DNA of 64,000 bases from Apostichopus japonicus (GCF_037975245.1 NC_092577.1:8091001-8155000), one strand, 5' to 3'; numbered from the stretch's first letter, positions 46,939-60,396 are shown. The notes: generated by a model from the sequence alone, not told the origin. Program-made: numbers and translations.

Positions 46939-49900
46939 TCAGAAACATATAGCCTACAATCACCGCAGAATACGGACTTCTATTAAAGTACACACATTGT
47001 CACGCAATTCAGAGCGCTACCCAATAACGTAAAATGATAACAGTCGGTCAATAACGTTACTCCTAAATAACTGGGCAGTCTGGGCGTAATATCCCTCAGT
47101 GCAATATCGCAGTTTGATAACAATTTATACAACTCACAAATGTATTCAATAATATTCTGAGCACTTACAATATCTACGAACAGTTATACACGGTGCCGTG
47201 GTATTAGAAACCTACCGACCTGGAAAATAGTAAATTATATGATAACGTACCGTACGTAAACGTCTTGAAAGATTTTGTCAAAGAGTCCCACGCTGCACGT
47301 ACCAACAGTTCATTTTATACTCGCCTGAACAATGGATTAAGTTTACGCCCGTGAGAAATTATACTTCAAAGAACAACGCCTCAGAGTTGCGGTCACCAGA
47401 CTTCCGGAGACCGAGAGGCCAGGTGCACGATAACTTACGTCATAGTAAACAAATTAACGGGGTTTTCCCGACAAAGAATTGTAACATTACTTAAACAGTT
47501 TATCCAGCATAAAGAATAACCTTCATAGTTAAATACTACGCAAGTTCGGTTACAATATATTCTACTCCCTCAGCTTCAGCTCGATCATTATATGAATATG
47601 TTTCCAGAAAAGATTAGAACTCCAATAATGAACTTTAAAATAATATTAACCTCGTTTGAACGTTAGACTGATGATCTTTAAACAGTAGGAATAGTCAGGT
47701 TTGGAATTACTATGATATTTATAGATCAAACTACACATTGTCCTGTATAACGTGTATCTACACGCTGACTGACATAGACTATCTATGTTACAATATTTAT
47801 CATATGTCAAATAATAACATAGAAATCTCCTTAAATTCATAAATTCCATTTTTGGAAAAACCCAAACCATTGCCAATAATGAAGGACATGTTGTTGTTCA
47901 ATGCTTCGTAAATCTGAATCTTTGGATCTATGATGGTGAAACATGATGGCTTAATTTTGGTGGGTCGTGGTGTGTGTGTGGGGGGGGGGGGCTCACAAAC
48001 TTCTGAAAGCTGTGGGACTTGTGACTTGTAATGGGGCAACCGCAGAATCACTTAAAAACGTTCCGACCAAACGGACCCTCCGTGAGTTTTCTACCGCAAA
48101 TGCCAGTTCTTGAATATTTTCAAACAAAAGAGCACTTTCTTATTGCATATTTCTTAATTTCTTACCAAAAAAAACAATGTAAATTTAACATAAAAGGACA
48201 CATTTTAATTACAAAAATGGGTTTAATTGAAATCGGGTACATTTGCGGAGAACGTTCTCCATTTCCGGCCCAATTCGTAACGTGCGTGCTGGAATGCTTT
48301 GACGATATACAATATACACGTACATATAATCACATTAACTACAAGAACAGTTGTGCCTACCCCCTCCCCCTCCACCCTCCCTTCCTCCTTGAACTCTCTC
48401 TTAAACATTAACATAAGTTCGTATTTAAACACTGAAGAAAGTTGTACTGCACGACAAATTTTACTTTTTCCCTCTCGAGTTTTCGTGTGATTCGTTCGTT
48501 ACATCTCGACGAAAAGGGTCGAATTGACGAATTTGCTGCTTTTCAAATAACGACAAGCCACAAATTATGACCGTAAAACTGTGTCCCAAACTTTATGAAT
48601 ATAGGGAGGGGTGCCTTTCTCTCGACGGTAACACAAGTTTACCTATTTTTACTGAAAGCAACATTTTTAGGTATGAAGGTATGTCTGTAACGCCCATACC
48701 TACCCTTGTACCGTAACCCCTCTGGCTTTGTTATTGAAGAACAAACAAACATGGCGAACAGACACTGAGTATCTGACGGACATTATAACTTGATGTTTAA
48801 TGGGCCTGGGTGATCTTACCTTATAAGTGTTTAGTGTATAAGTGTTTAGCTAGACAAGCCAATGATAATAAATAGGTTTACTATATTATATGATAACAAA
48901 TATTAAAGGTCATTGTGCTGATTTGGTAAGATCGTGTCACGATCGTGTCTTTTTATTGGTTGTATAACATTGAAGGCAACAGAGGGCAGAACAGCTAAAT
49001 AGCAAATTGAACGTCATGTTAATCCATGATTCATGGCTAAGTAGTACCGAGAACGATCGACACTAATACTAATACTGTGAGTGACGGTAACACAGCATGG
49101 TAATTTGCTTAACAGACAGTTGTCGATGGCCTCTGACCCTTAGAAAGATATGTACTTTTACAAACGACTTGTGTGGCTCTTGTCTTCCTTCTTTCTTTGT
49201 GTGACGATTTGGTGCTATCTTTATTTGGTGAAGAAATAAGAATTTTCTTAATTTCTCTTTGAAAGTAAAAAATTGCTATGTCTCGTATAAAACTTTGCAA
49301 TCATAGAGGGATAATGTTTTTTGTGAAATAATATATTCCTCTATATTATTTGCTAAACTTAGTCAGGATCTTGAAAATAGTTATGTCGAAAAGATAGAAA
49401 TTACATTTTCATTAGTGCGATTAAAGTATTCTAATTCACCTCCTGAAAACATTACCATGTGTATTTTGAGTATATTTCATCGTGTCATTCTGACTATGAT
49501 ACAATACTAGCAAGCTACGAGACCTACCAATGGTTACAACTAGCAACCGGTTGATCGCTCTTAAATAGAAAGTTTCGAAGCGTTTAGTCCAACACAGATA
49601 AATATGTGTCCCACAAAGTGAACAGTAATGCATTATTTTGCGAACTCTTTTACTTCTATAGATTTTAGTAGGTTGCAGCATAATATATATTAGTGTATTT
49701 AGTTACGTTGTTGTACTTGTTAGAGGTTGCACAATACATATTAACGGATGGTGATACATTCAACGCAAAATGCAGCATTTAGGCCAAATTGTTACTGATA
49801 ACTTGCTTATATAGCCATTTCTGTCTAAGCTAAAAGTCTTAAGTTAGTTTAAAATACACATTGAAATATATATAGATAATATAAATCATGTTTTCCTTTC

Positions 49901-52354
49901 TTCCTTCAATCACAATAATTCATGAATAATGTGAAATAAAACATGCATTTAAAAAGTGCGTCCACTGTGATACCACAATCACGTGTCTCACTCTACGATA
50001 ACGTTACATTAGTTTCTGTAAATAATGAGATGGTCAGACATTCTCGTCACTTGATCCTATCATTTGATCTAGAAACAAACACAAATGTTTAAAACAGGAT
50101 CGGAAGGGCCGGCGGGAAGGACTTATTATGATGTTTATAGTTAAGCTGAAACATTCCACCTTGAATCCGCTGAGTTTGTTACTAAACACCAGCGGACTAA
50201 GCCTAAAGTCTTGCGTAATACCGATTAGGTGTTAATGAGATCACAATAGCAAATATCGTAATGACGTTTTCTATCCACAGATCAAGTATATAGGAACTTC
50301 GCTGTTGCACAGCGTTGGCTGTAATAGGCACCCGAGGAATAGATCTTTAGTCGTAAAGGTATTGTTAAACCTTACTTACAAGTAATATAGGTCTATTGGA
50401 CAAAGCCATGTATAAGTCCACAATGAATCCTACTGTATGTGTGGTGGAGGATAACAAGTTCAAAGAGTAACAATTTCTTTAAATACGTAGCCTGTACTTT
50501 ATGACTCACTGTTTTTAAAGTAATTTAGTAAACGAGTGGACTTACACAAGGAGCAGGTCAACGGGACAGTGGTTTAACAAACCTTCTATAATGTCGCGAA
50601 CTTATCGAAATATCCAAACATAAACAAAATACGTACGAACTTTATCCAGGAAAAAAAGAATTCGGAAGCGAAGATGCAAAGAAGCGAAGAAGTATGCGGA
50701 TAATATCATTATTGATAGCTATACAATCCTCTACCACCAGCAGTCATGGCCTCAACCCTAAAGCGCTCCACCTTCTTTTAGTCTTGATGATGAGCTCGCA
50801 ATAGCCATCATTTTATTGAGTTACGTAAAAGAAATAGAACCGATGGTATCAGCGAGAAGACTTCGAACGAGCTTTCCGTATAGGTTTACAACGCTGTGAA
50901 AAACAAGGGCCGACATACATTAGCTTGATGCACCATGAGCTTAACATCTAACAATAATAATATCATTTTTAATGAAGAAAAGGAAATTAATTAATCATAA
51001 CAGGAATTAAATCATTTTAACTGATATCACCATCAAACTGGAAATAAACGTTCGAAAATTATCACTGTCAACTAAAATAAGTGGTTACAAGCCTTTGTAT
51101 GCCTATGCTGGAATACGGGAACTTAGCGACGCGCAGATCTGTATGTTATGTTTATAGATAACAATGATGGAAGTCTGGGGATAAAGATCTCTCTGATTTT
51201 GATTTACAGCTTAGCTTGATATTTCAACAAGTTCCTAATATCGATAGTTCGATCATATTACACTATAATATCAATGCTTTAGATTTGCGCATGCGAAATG
51301 TGTGTTGTTTAATCCATGTAAATGGATTAAACTATTTCATAAAATATTGGATGATGGTACTAAAGAATATAAACTTGGTAATTTACATTTTCACCATGAC
51401 AGCAATTGATATTTAAATGGTTCTATATATAATATATTCGCATCATTAAATGCAATTTAGAAGGTTGGTCAAGAAAAGAGAAAACTGAAAAGCAGTTAAG
51501 AATACAGCACGTGGTGCTTTAAATATTTCAAATGAAATTTAACGTCACAAAAAAAAAAAATTGTGCTTGCCTGGACATTATACTTTCATGGAGACATTTT
51601 GTTATTAGTATTGTTAGTAGTAAATAAGTTAATTACACTGAGATTGTATCGGAAGGTACTTAAACGCCGTTGAACTACGCAAAACAATGAACGGCGATTA
51701 ATTGATGCAATAGCGTCACATAGTTTGTTTGATACTTAGTTTAAATCGGTTGTAATATCAAGTTAGGTTTGGTTCTGAATTTGTTTCCGAAAACGATTTT
51801 CTTCTGGAAATGATGACTAACTTACTTTAATTACGAAAAGGAATGAGTCACAAGTAATGTGTGTTTCTTCTGGTTTCTGTGTATTAAACACAAGTGATAG
51901 ACAGTGACTGCACTACATAATATCGCCTCTATCTAGAAAGTCAAGGACTAATCTCTTACCTATAATTTACCTTATTCTAATTTTTCATTTTGGGCTTGGG
52001 TGGTGATTGACGATCGGTGGATGTTCAAAACATCATTCTTAACCATAAAGTGAATGATATTATTACTTTTTAAGCTGATATTTAAATATATACATTTTCC
52101 CAAATTGATGATAATAAAGGTCGTTCAAAGTTTCTTCTTTTATTAAAAAAAATCATGGGCTGGTTAAAGTTAATTAATTCTGAATAGTGTTTCTGGTTGT
52201 TGATGTGACAATAACCTAGGTCTTGGAGAAGTGAACTAGTGCTAGTGTGTAAGCTAATACCGTTTATTCCAAATTAAAAATATTAACAAATATTTTCATT
52301 AGAATGTGTACTCACATGAGATGACGAGAGGTCGACGGGACAATACTTTGACAT
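46939..52354. other. No gene seen over 5.4 kb
   Basis: The longest stretch here without a supported feature. The open frame 48031-48411 (plus) lacks protein-like composition and is probably chance. C- and G-runs occur near 47981 and elsewhere. No RNA genes or tandem arrays were recognised. Confidence 0.45.
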
Positions 52355-52640
52355 CCAATACCCAGATAGCAGGCAACCGGCGATCTGCCGGCGTTTCGCC
52401 GGCAGCACCACCGTCGGAACGGCGGCGCAAAACGCCGGCGGAACGTCGGAGCTTTGGGTCAGTAAACGGCGGCGTTCCACCGCCTGTAAGGATGGCGTTC
52501 CGCCGTCGGATCGCCGCCGATACGCCTCGAATAGCCGTCGAAACGACGGCGTTTTTTCTCTGAACGTCGGTTTTTCGCGTTCGGTAGTGCCCGCGCTACG
52601 CCCTCGAAACGCCCGTCACGATGCTCCGGTCCAGCCGCCG
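52355..52640. other. GC-rich, CpG-dense segment with CGGCG repeats
   Basis: Roughly 285 bases far richer in G and C than their surroundings. They are full of CGGCG, CGCCG and CGTCG motifs and local palindromes (for example CTGCCGGCGTTTCGCCGGCAG less one base). Frames through it give arginine and alanine-rich chance peptides. It may be a CpG island promoter for the exon at 53337, or a foreign or mobile segment, since it starts abruptly after ACCCAGATAGCA. Confidence 0.6.
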
Positions 52641-53336
52641 AATTATCCCATGCACTATTTTATTCTATACGCGGCTACCCTGTGCAATTGCAATGAAACA
52701 ATGCATTGCACAAACGAGTTCCAGTCGAATGCATATGGTGCATTTCAACCGACGCCGGTTGTCTTCCGAAACGTCCATTCCGTCCGCTGACATCGGAACA
52801 TATCAAACGAAAACTAAGACCAACTCTGCACAGATTATGAAACAACTTAAAGTTTATTTCCATCCTAAAAAAAGACTCGGTACACAGTATGTACACTCAA
52901 TGTACAGTAGTGATTACACACATTATATCATGATATGTCATGTACATAGCTCTACAACATACCAATTTGAACTGATGTTACCATCACATGCAAAATCATT
53001 TTGTCGGATGATCACCTGACCAATTTTATAAATCCTAAAAAATACAAATGAGTGAGTGACTGATTTAGCTTATACTATACATTTTTTTTAATTAGGCAGC
53101 ATGTTAAATAACTGGAATTATCACAGTTTAGACTATTTAGACATTTAGACTAACTCTGCACCATATCTTCAGAAAAATTAATAAGATTGATCATGCGAAA
53201 TGTTTATATGTTTATTTCATCTAAATTTTGAGAAAATGATAAAATTGTAAGCTTTACGATCTGAAAAATATAAAGATAAATTAGACCAATCAAAACATTT
53301 AAATTGCATGACGTCACCAACCTATGACTTTTTGAG

Positions 53337-53660
53337 GACGGTTTTATTGATAAGTTTGACTCAAAAGAGACCGAGAAATGTGTGCTTGATGCACTTTTGA
53401 AGTTTTCGACCGTTAAAAGTGACAAATACCAGTCATTATCCGAAACATCTTGGAAAAAATTCTTGGTAAAGCTTAGATTTTGGAATAACTTGGCAAAATC
53501 GCCAACATTATTCGCGTACACCCCTGAATTGTTGATGCTCGGACCTTACGTTAGTGACGTTAGTGATAGTGATATAGGCCTAGGTCCAGACGACATATTC
53601 GTGTTGGAACCGCCAACTTTACCCAAAGATGGCTTGTGTGTTGCTTTGGAGGAAGCCTAA
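53337..53660 (+). CDS. Probable terminal exon of an unidentified gene
   Basis: A CTATGACTTTTTGAG acceptor is followed by 107 codons in phase 0 to a stop at 53658-53660. The peptide is protein-like, with charged helices (KETEKCVLDALLKFSTVKSD), a tryptophan-containing segment (SWKKFLVKLRFW) and an acidic, proline-rich tail. AATAAA follows at 53767. The antisense frame 53204-53521 is its shadow. The family is not recognised and upstream exons were not found. Confidence 0.5.
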   Translation, partial: DGFIDKFDSKETEKCVLDALLKFSTVKSDKYQSLSETSWKKFLVKLRFWNNLAKSPTLFAYTPELLMLGPYVSDVSDSDIGLGPDDIFVLEPPTLPKDGLCVALEEA

Positions 53661-53766
53661 TCTAGGTAACTTGGGTACCTGGATCCAATGGGGTACAACT
53701 TAAGAATAGCCTACAATGCCCATGTTCATGTAAAAAATTAAACTAGTAGAAGTCAGTCAACATGTC

Positions 53767-53772
53767 AATAAA
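53767..53772 (+). promoter_or_regulatory. Polyadenylation signal AATAAA
   Basis: Located 107 bases after the stop of the exon at 53337-53660, supporting a transcript end here. Confidence 0.45.
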
Positions 53773-54689
53773 CAATACTTGGACATCATTTACAAAATTG
53801 AGGCAATCATAGTGAAAAATATTTATATTTTTATATTTATTACCATAATACATGGCAATGACATTGTTGTCACATGATGAAAAAAAAAACATACCCTAGT
53901 ATTATCTTTTCCTGATCAGGAATTTGTAATTTGTTGGTGGATTTTATTCTTTCATATATTCCAAACCCTGGTATTTTTTGTTTCGGATCACCACATTAAG
54001 GGAGGGGGGGGGGGGGGGCAATGCAAATCGTTTGGGACTTTTGGGACATTGCAAATAAGTGGCCATCACAGGTTTACTTTTCATAAACTGAGTGGGGACA
54101 AACTATGGGGAAGCCTCCTATGGGATTTTCACAAAGAAATATCTTAAAATTCAATTTTGTTTACTAAAACACTGAATTATCAATGAACGAACACACGAGT
54201 GACCAGAAAATTGAGTCAAGTTTAGAACAACCCATTCTGTACAAAACCTTTTCAGCTTCTCCTAAAAATATTACCAGGATTTCATATAATGGTTGAAATA
54301 AATTTGATTTGCTGATATTAGGTTACCATGACAACCATTAAAATACCATGAACATGGTTAGATTCGTCTCAGCACATTTGATATAATTCTACCAACTTTC
54401 ATTCCTTTATCAGTTCCCTAACTGGAGTTATGCTTGTTGCAGTGTTAAATATCTATGCTGCTTTAACGGTTGCCATGGCAACACATTTTTTCAACATATA
54501 GATGACAAAAACATGTAAACATTATTTTTTTCAGTCTCAAACACTTTCACCTATTAGTTTATGAAGGTTTCATTTTATACCCAAATATGGACCACGAAAC
54601 TTAAAATCAAGAGGCTTTTTTGACCTTCGGCCCATAGTCTAATTCATTGAAAGTAGTTGTGAGAGTGGGAGAGGGAGGCAAGTTTCTGA

Positions 54690-55920
54690 GAAACATGTTT
54701 AGCTATGTCTCCTGCCCTTTAATGACATTTGACCTAAAATTCCTGAACACCACAAAGGTATACCACTGGTCAATGATAATTCTGACCAAGTATCATAATA
54801 ATCCAACTTGAGTCTATGTAGAAGGAGAGTGACGCATTTCCCTGTTTTTCTCATTATGCTTTATTAGGCCACTTCAATGAGCACCCAAAGTAACCACTGG
54901 TCAATGATAAGACTGACCAAGTATCATGATATTCAAACCTAATTTGTAGGAGGAGATGCTTTTTGCAAAGTTTAGTAATTTTTACACAATTGGCTATTAT
55001 GCCCCTTTAAAGACCTTTCACCTACAATTCCTGAACACTTCGAAAGAACTATTGGTCAATGATAACAATGACCAAGTATCATGATAATCAAATTCAAGAT
55101 GTAGAGGGAAACACATTTTGCATTTTTTCACATATTGCTCTATTATGCCCCTTTAATAATGCTTGACCTCAAATTTCTGAACATTCCGAAGGAATCACTG
55201 GTTAATTATAACACCGACCCAAAGTATCACGATATTCTTTTGCAGGAGGAGATGAAACTCGCAAATTATTGGCAAGTTTCAAATAATTGCCATGCCCCTT
55301 TAATGACGTTTGAACTGAAATTCCCAAACTAGCTGAACAGTACTAGTCAGTGATAACACTGACCACATATCATGGCAATCCAACTTAATTTGTAGGAGGA
55401 GATTTTGAAATTATTTGGCAATTTTGCCACTTTTCTCTTATGACAATCTGGTGCTCTTTGTATGAGGAGATATGCATTTTACAATTTTGCATCCAGCAGC
55501 TAATTATGTCCCCATTAATAACACTTGACCTTAAATTCCTGAACACCCAAAAGCACTACTAGTCAATGATACCACTGATCAAGTTATGATATTCCAACGT
55601 AATTTGTAGGAGATACATTCAGCAATTTATTTGGCTATTTTTATGCCACATAATTGCCTATCATGCCCTTTTAATTAATGTTGGCCTAAAATTCCTAAAC
55701 AACACAAAGGTATCACTAGTCAATAATATCATTGACCAAGTATCATGATAATTCAACTAGAGATGTGGGAGGAGACACAGTTTTCCACATAATGCTGCAT
55801 TATGGCTCTTCAATGACCCTTCACCTCAATTTCATGAACACGCCAAGGGAATCACTAGTAGATAACATTGACAAGTATCAATCATGATATTCCAATTTCA
55901 TTTGCAGGAGGAGATGCAAT
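54690..55920 (+). repeat. Degenerate tandem repeat, about 165-bp unit, 7-8 copies
   Basis: Units recur with the order TGACCTAAAATTCCTGAAC, then CACTGGTCAATGATAA, then TGACCAAGTATCATGAT, then TGTAGGAGGAGA, then TATGCCCCTTTAAT. Divergence is high and indels are common. Such arrays are common non-coding repeats in marine invertebrates. Confidence 0.8.
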
Positions 55921-56178
55921 TCACCTTTGATCACCCAGCAGACGATAAACATTAGTCAAACTATGGTCAGCATCCATTGAAGCATGAGAATTTAGGGGCT
56001 AGTCAAAATCTTAAGAAGAAAGAATCTTGACTGTGATACTTGAGACAGTGAGTCGAGTGGATCACTGTTGGGTGCAATACGTATGAGATCCCCAATTCCC
56101 AACTTATGACCCTTGTAACACCAGGGTTTGGAGAAGGGGAACGGAAGGAGGTGTGAGGGGTGGTTGATGAAGTTCATC

Positions 56179-56312
56179 TTATGATGCAATGACATCAATG
56201 TTCATGTCATCCTCAAAATCATCTACAGCTGAATCGTCTGGATCCATCTCAGGTTGGGCCGGCTCTCCCACCTCAGGCACCTTCCTCCTACGCCCTGCCC
56301 TATATGCGGCAC
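56179..56312 (-). CDS. DUF4806-like gene, candidate exon 6 (C-terminal)
   Basis: Starts by completing a phase-1 codon, exactly the phase left by exon 5. It encodes a basic segment (AGRRRKVPEVGEP) followed by an acidic tail (DPDDSAVDDFEDDMNIDVIAS) and a stop. The acceptor (TTTCTGAAAAG) has a poor pyrimidine tract, which is the main weakness. If exon 5 is not spliced here, the protein ends instead at 58294. Confidence 0.42.
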
Positions 56313-56639
56313 CTTTTCAGAAATCTGATTACACATCTCTGGATGTCCGCATTGCTGGCTGATGATGTGGCTGGGTTTTTTTCTGATTGCACCTTTCAAA
56401 TGTAAAACAATAGAGAATTATGAATGAAACAGCCAGGCAGGAATAAGAGCAACAACACTAGCACTGACAAATGCAGCTATGAGATGTACCCAGATTTCAG
56501 GCTCTGCTCCTGATCAAATTAGTAGTGTGGGCCGATTATCAGTTCCACCAATATTGGTGTAATCGGCCTGCTATTTCGATCAGTGAAATTTGTGAGATTT
56601 GCCGATATTTTCCGCCCTTGCGTGGTTAACCCTTCACCT

Positions 56640-57100
56640 TGGCCTGGCTACCTGAGATACTGGAATCAGAGTCCACATATTTTGGGCCAGGATCCTTGGG
56701 CAAAAACCACTTTAGTATTTCTTTGCGTGGTGGCATGATGTAATGCTGATGAGGTGCAGACTTTGAACCCATTGGAATATTGACTTGGGTAAGTCCGTGG
56801 CTGATGTGCTCACATTAGCCCTTTTTGCTAAGTCGTTGCAATGTTTTGTGCACCTGTCGATATGGATGACGGTCGACTTTGAATGTAGGACCCACTAATA
56901 TATCATGGGTACGGCTTATTGGCCGAGTCTCATACTCGACTTTAGGGCCCATGGTCTGCTTTTTTGGGAGAAGCAGACTGAAACAAGTCGATTTGTATAA
57001 CTTTGAAAACATATAAGCCATTCTGATTAAGACATGTAACCAAGATGAGACTACTGATGTGGATCGGAATTGTGTTTGGGTAGTAACTGGTCCACTGCCC
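56640..57100 (-). pseudogene. Unassigned reading frame with one in-frame stop
   Basis: One minus-strand frame is open on both sides of a single TAA (near 56815). The upstream part includes YETRPISRTHDILVGPTFKV, the downstream part MPPRKEILKWFLPKDPGPKY. Both look protein-like. It lies inside the proposed intron 5 of the DUF4806-like gene and may be a decayed mobile-element ORF. Family unknown. Confidence 0.25.
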
Positions 57101-57589
57101 TATTTGCATTTTTTTACTGCCATTGTTGTCAGGGGATTACTTTTTTCATCTATGTTCCATCAGACCTACAGACTTTCCCCACTGTTTGCAATACATGCAC
57201 CCAGCAACATATGGCAATCAGTTCAATGTTCAAGTTTCTCCTGGGTATGGCTTGGCCAGGAGTCAGACCTCTGACCTTCCAGCTATAAGCCCAACCAACT
57301 TGACCTCGCAGTCAGTCTTCTCAACAATGTTCGGGAAAGCCTACCTCTGCATTTTCCACATGGTGAACAGTATATATAATCCCCTTTTAATAATAAGGCG
57401 ATCGCCGAAAAGTGTCTCGCCTGATTGCACGATCAGTGTTTTTTCTATGAGTCGTCACAGAGAAATCTCGAAAGAATTATTAAAATTTCTCCACTGATTA
57501 AATAACAGTACTATAGTGTATATGTTGAAAGTTTCATTTGGAGGAATACTATTTGGTAATTAGAACTTTAATTATTGACCTCTGATGAC

Positions 57590-58262
57590 ATTGGACTTGG
57601 AATGACTAGTTACAGCACCTTTAATATGAATATGTTTACTAACTTTCATTTGCATTGCACAATGTTTACATTAAATGACCTTCAGTGACCTCGACACTAC
57701 TGTTGAATTTACTGGCACTGAAAGTAGACCATATCCCCTGAGCTTCATGGAAATCCAACAAACTTTCAAAAATTGCATATGTTATGCTAATTAGACTACT
57801 TGAGTAGCAATTTAAACACATTAAATGACCTTCGGTGACCTTGACTGTACTATATTAAGTTTATCAGGACTGAAAGTAGACCATATCCACCAAGTTTCGT
57901 AAAAATCCGAAAAACTTTAAAAATAGCATTAATTATGCTAATTAGACTACTTAATTAGCATATTTCAGGCTGAAAATATAATCAGTTCGTCTACCCTCCA
58001 TAGTTAACATATATACTGAGCTGCATCACCAACGCATTTATCGATCATGAGATATCTTGTACACAAGCTTTCGGTCCATTTTTCAACTAATATGCAAATT
58101 TATGCAAATTAGTTTGGTCTTTCGGGACGAAAATTGCTCTGCAATGACAACTCACCACCATACATCCCCACACAAAATTTCAGCATGAGGGCATCAACGG
58201 TTCATGAGATATTGCGACAAGATATTACCGCACACATACATACAGACAGACAGACACACAAC
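57590..58262 (+). repeat. Diverged tandem repeat (150-bp period) with CAGA/CACA tail
   Basis: ATTAAATGACCTTC and AAAGTAGACCATATCC recur 150 bp apart (57670 and 57820), each followed by ATGCTAATTAGACTACTT. The repeat ends in a short CATACATACAGACAGACAGA microsatellite near 58231-58262. It is the same style of non-coding repeat as at 19240 and 54690. Confidence 0.7.
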
Positions 58263-58343
58263 AAAGTGATCACTATCTCTCCTTGAACAAAGTTCAGGCG
58301 TGACAAAAAGGAGCTTCAGAACTGCAATGTGCATCAAACTTAC

Positions 58344-58509
58344 TCTGTAGAACGTCCCGTATCTTCGTGCTCTGGAAGCATTTCTTCTGCATCTGTCCGC
58401 CCCCCATCCAGTTAACCATCCTTCCAACCTTATTGGTGAAGATTGCAGAGAGCATGGACCTTACACATTCTCTCAAATTTGTGCCCCCAATCAGGAACAG
58501 ATGGTTGAT
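58344..58509 (-). CDS. DUF4806-like gene, exon 5
   Basis: An excellent acceptor (CTTACTCTCCTGCAG) in phase 0 matches exon 4. The peptide (INHLFLIGGTNLRECVRSML, then NKVGRMVNWMGGGQMQKKCF) resembles the core of DUF4806, with its conserved IGG and W-x-G positions. A GTAAGT donor after 58344 leaves phase 1. If that donor is unused, the frame reads on to a stop at 58294. DUF4806 has no assigned biochemical function. Confidence 0.75.
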
Positions 58510-59462
58510 CTGCAGGAGAGTAAGAAAAGACAGATTCAGAAGTCAAAGTGGAGTAGTGTAAGACCTCACGCTTGTAAATCCGGTGGTTTTTGACATATGC
58601 CGTGGGTGCTGTTGTGACCTGCTATGCTGCGCAGTCTGTGGGTGCCCCTGGAAACCAAGGCTAATCGAAAGCAATTCATGAACTGCTATCGGTGCCTTAG
58701 GCTCATAATACTGCAGTATTAGGCACCTCCCATGAGAAATAGATCCATGAAGTTTGTTTCTCTAGGAGTTCTATTCCATATACCTCTGAGTAATTCATAA
58801 ACAGCTCATTGCATGTGGTCCTCTACCACACCTGTTCTGATATGATAAGTCAGTGTTAGGCCCATTCTCTTAAAGTGGGCAGGGTGGTGTTGCTCCCCTA
58901 GGAAACTGAAAACAAAATTATTCATGGATTCGGCAATGAACAGTTGTTTCTATAGTTTCTCATCAGGGTAGGAATCGTACAAAAGTGAGAATATTTGATC
59001 GGAAGGAATAAGTGAACCCATTCTCCACAAAACATTTCATAACATTTTCTCAGATCCCCTGTCAGTTCCGCATTTCCAATGGTAACACCAATCTTTTTCT
59101 GTGTTCCATGAATTTATTAAGGCATGCCTGAAATGATTGTCAGTACAATCTCTAGATTGACATAATATAAATATATCCAGTTGACTTGAACATGGTAAAA
59201 CACAAATCTGGCGTCGGCAACAATTCAGTTAATTTGACAACTGATCACCAGATAATGAAGGTTGGGTGGTGAAATTTTTATCGCAACTACTCTGTGGATG
59301 GGCCCACTTACCCCAGTATCAAGTAATGGCATTCGTTTCCGATTACATTGATGTCTCCAATCATTTCGAAGGCTGATTGAGCTTCGAGATAAGATCCCAA
59401 ATCCAAAGGATAGAACCTAGCATTTGGTCCTATCCAGTGTTTAACATATCTGGTAAACTTAC

Positions 59463-59692
59463 CAGATATTTCTCCAAATCCCCATCCACAGCAAGGGACT
59501 CTTCTAACCTATCCAAGTCTTCCACAGTGTCAGCAGGTAATTTGATGTCCTCTGGAGGCTCATATGTGTTAGTTCTTATACCCTCATCCCGGATGGCTGC
59601 CAGCAACATGCCAAATTTCCTCATCTGTCTGTGCATCGCCTTCTGCTCGTTCTTAAGCTCCATCAGCATTGTGAATACCGAGCGAAGACCAA
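59463..59692 (-). CDS. DUF4806-like gene, exon 4
   Basis: A TTCAATTTTACAG acceptor completes a phase-1 codon. A GTAAGT donor leaves phase 0 after 230 bases. The peptide has a heptad-like helix (LMELKNEQKAMHRQMRKFGM) typical of the coiled segment preceding DUF4806, then IKLPADTVEDLDRLEESL, the usual entry into the domain. Confidence 0.78.
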
Positions 59693-60396
59693 CTGTAAAA
59701 TTGAAAATATATATACGGCTCAGATCCCTTTGCCAACAGCTACATGGGACTCCCAACTTCAACACATGGTAGCCAGGGTTTGATCTAGAGGGGTTTCTAC
59801 ACGTACAAAAGCATGTAATTTTTACTCTGTGCATGTAAGAATTATTTTTCAAAATCGACTCCTAGTGGCAGTGCCCTTGGAACCAGGCTGCAAGGGAGCA
59901 CCATTAATCAAACAAAATATCCAGAGGAGGAGAGGAACACTCCCCCCAGGATGGCAAATTCACATTCCTGACCCTGGGGGAAATGGGCTATGCAGGGTAG
60001 GGCAACAGCTCCGAAAACACTAGCCTGAGGGAAGGGGGTATCCTCCTTGCCTCTGGAATCTGTTATTCATTTTTCTCGAGCTAGAAGTGTCAAACTGAAT
60101 TTGTTGCGCCGAATGTGTCCAGTGACTAGATAAAATGTGGTTCATAATATATTGCGTTATGCGATGGCATTTCTATGGAATTTCAGACACAATCAGTTGA
60201 AATTGTGCTAGCCCAAGTATGTGATTTGCTCTACACATCAGCCGGCAAACACTTTCAGTTGATTTTCGGGCCAACCCGAGATTGCTCTCCAATAACAGTC
60301 AGCATGCATGGTGCTGGCTGCAGTCGGTCAGCATAGCTAGAGAACCCTGTTGATGAGTGACCTAGTGTACTTGCAAAAAGGACCTAACAAACGTAC

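Noticed and set aside
48031-48411. 126-codon plus-strand ORF
   Set aside because: No motif, ends in a pyrimidine-rich stretch, and is partly mirrored by an antisense frame of similar quality.
52306-52563. Arginine-rich ORF in the GC-rich segment
   Set aside because: Composition follows the CGGCG repeats, with no splice support or motif.
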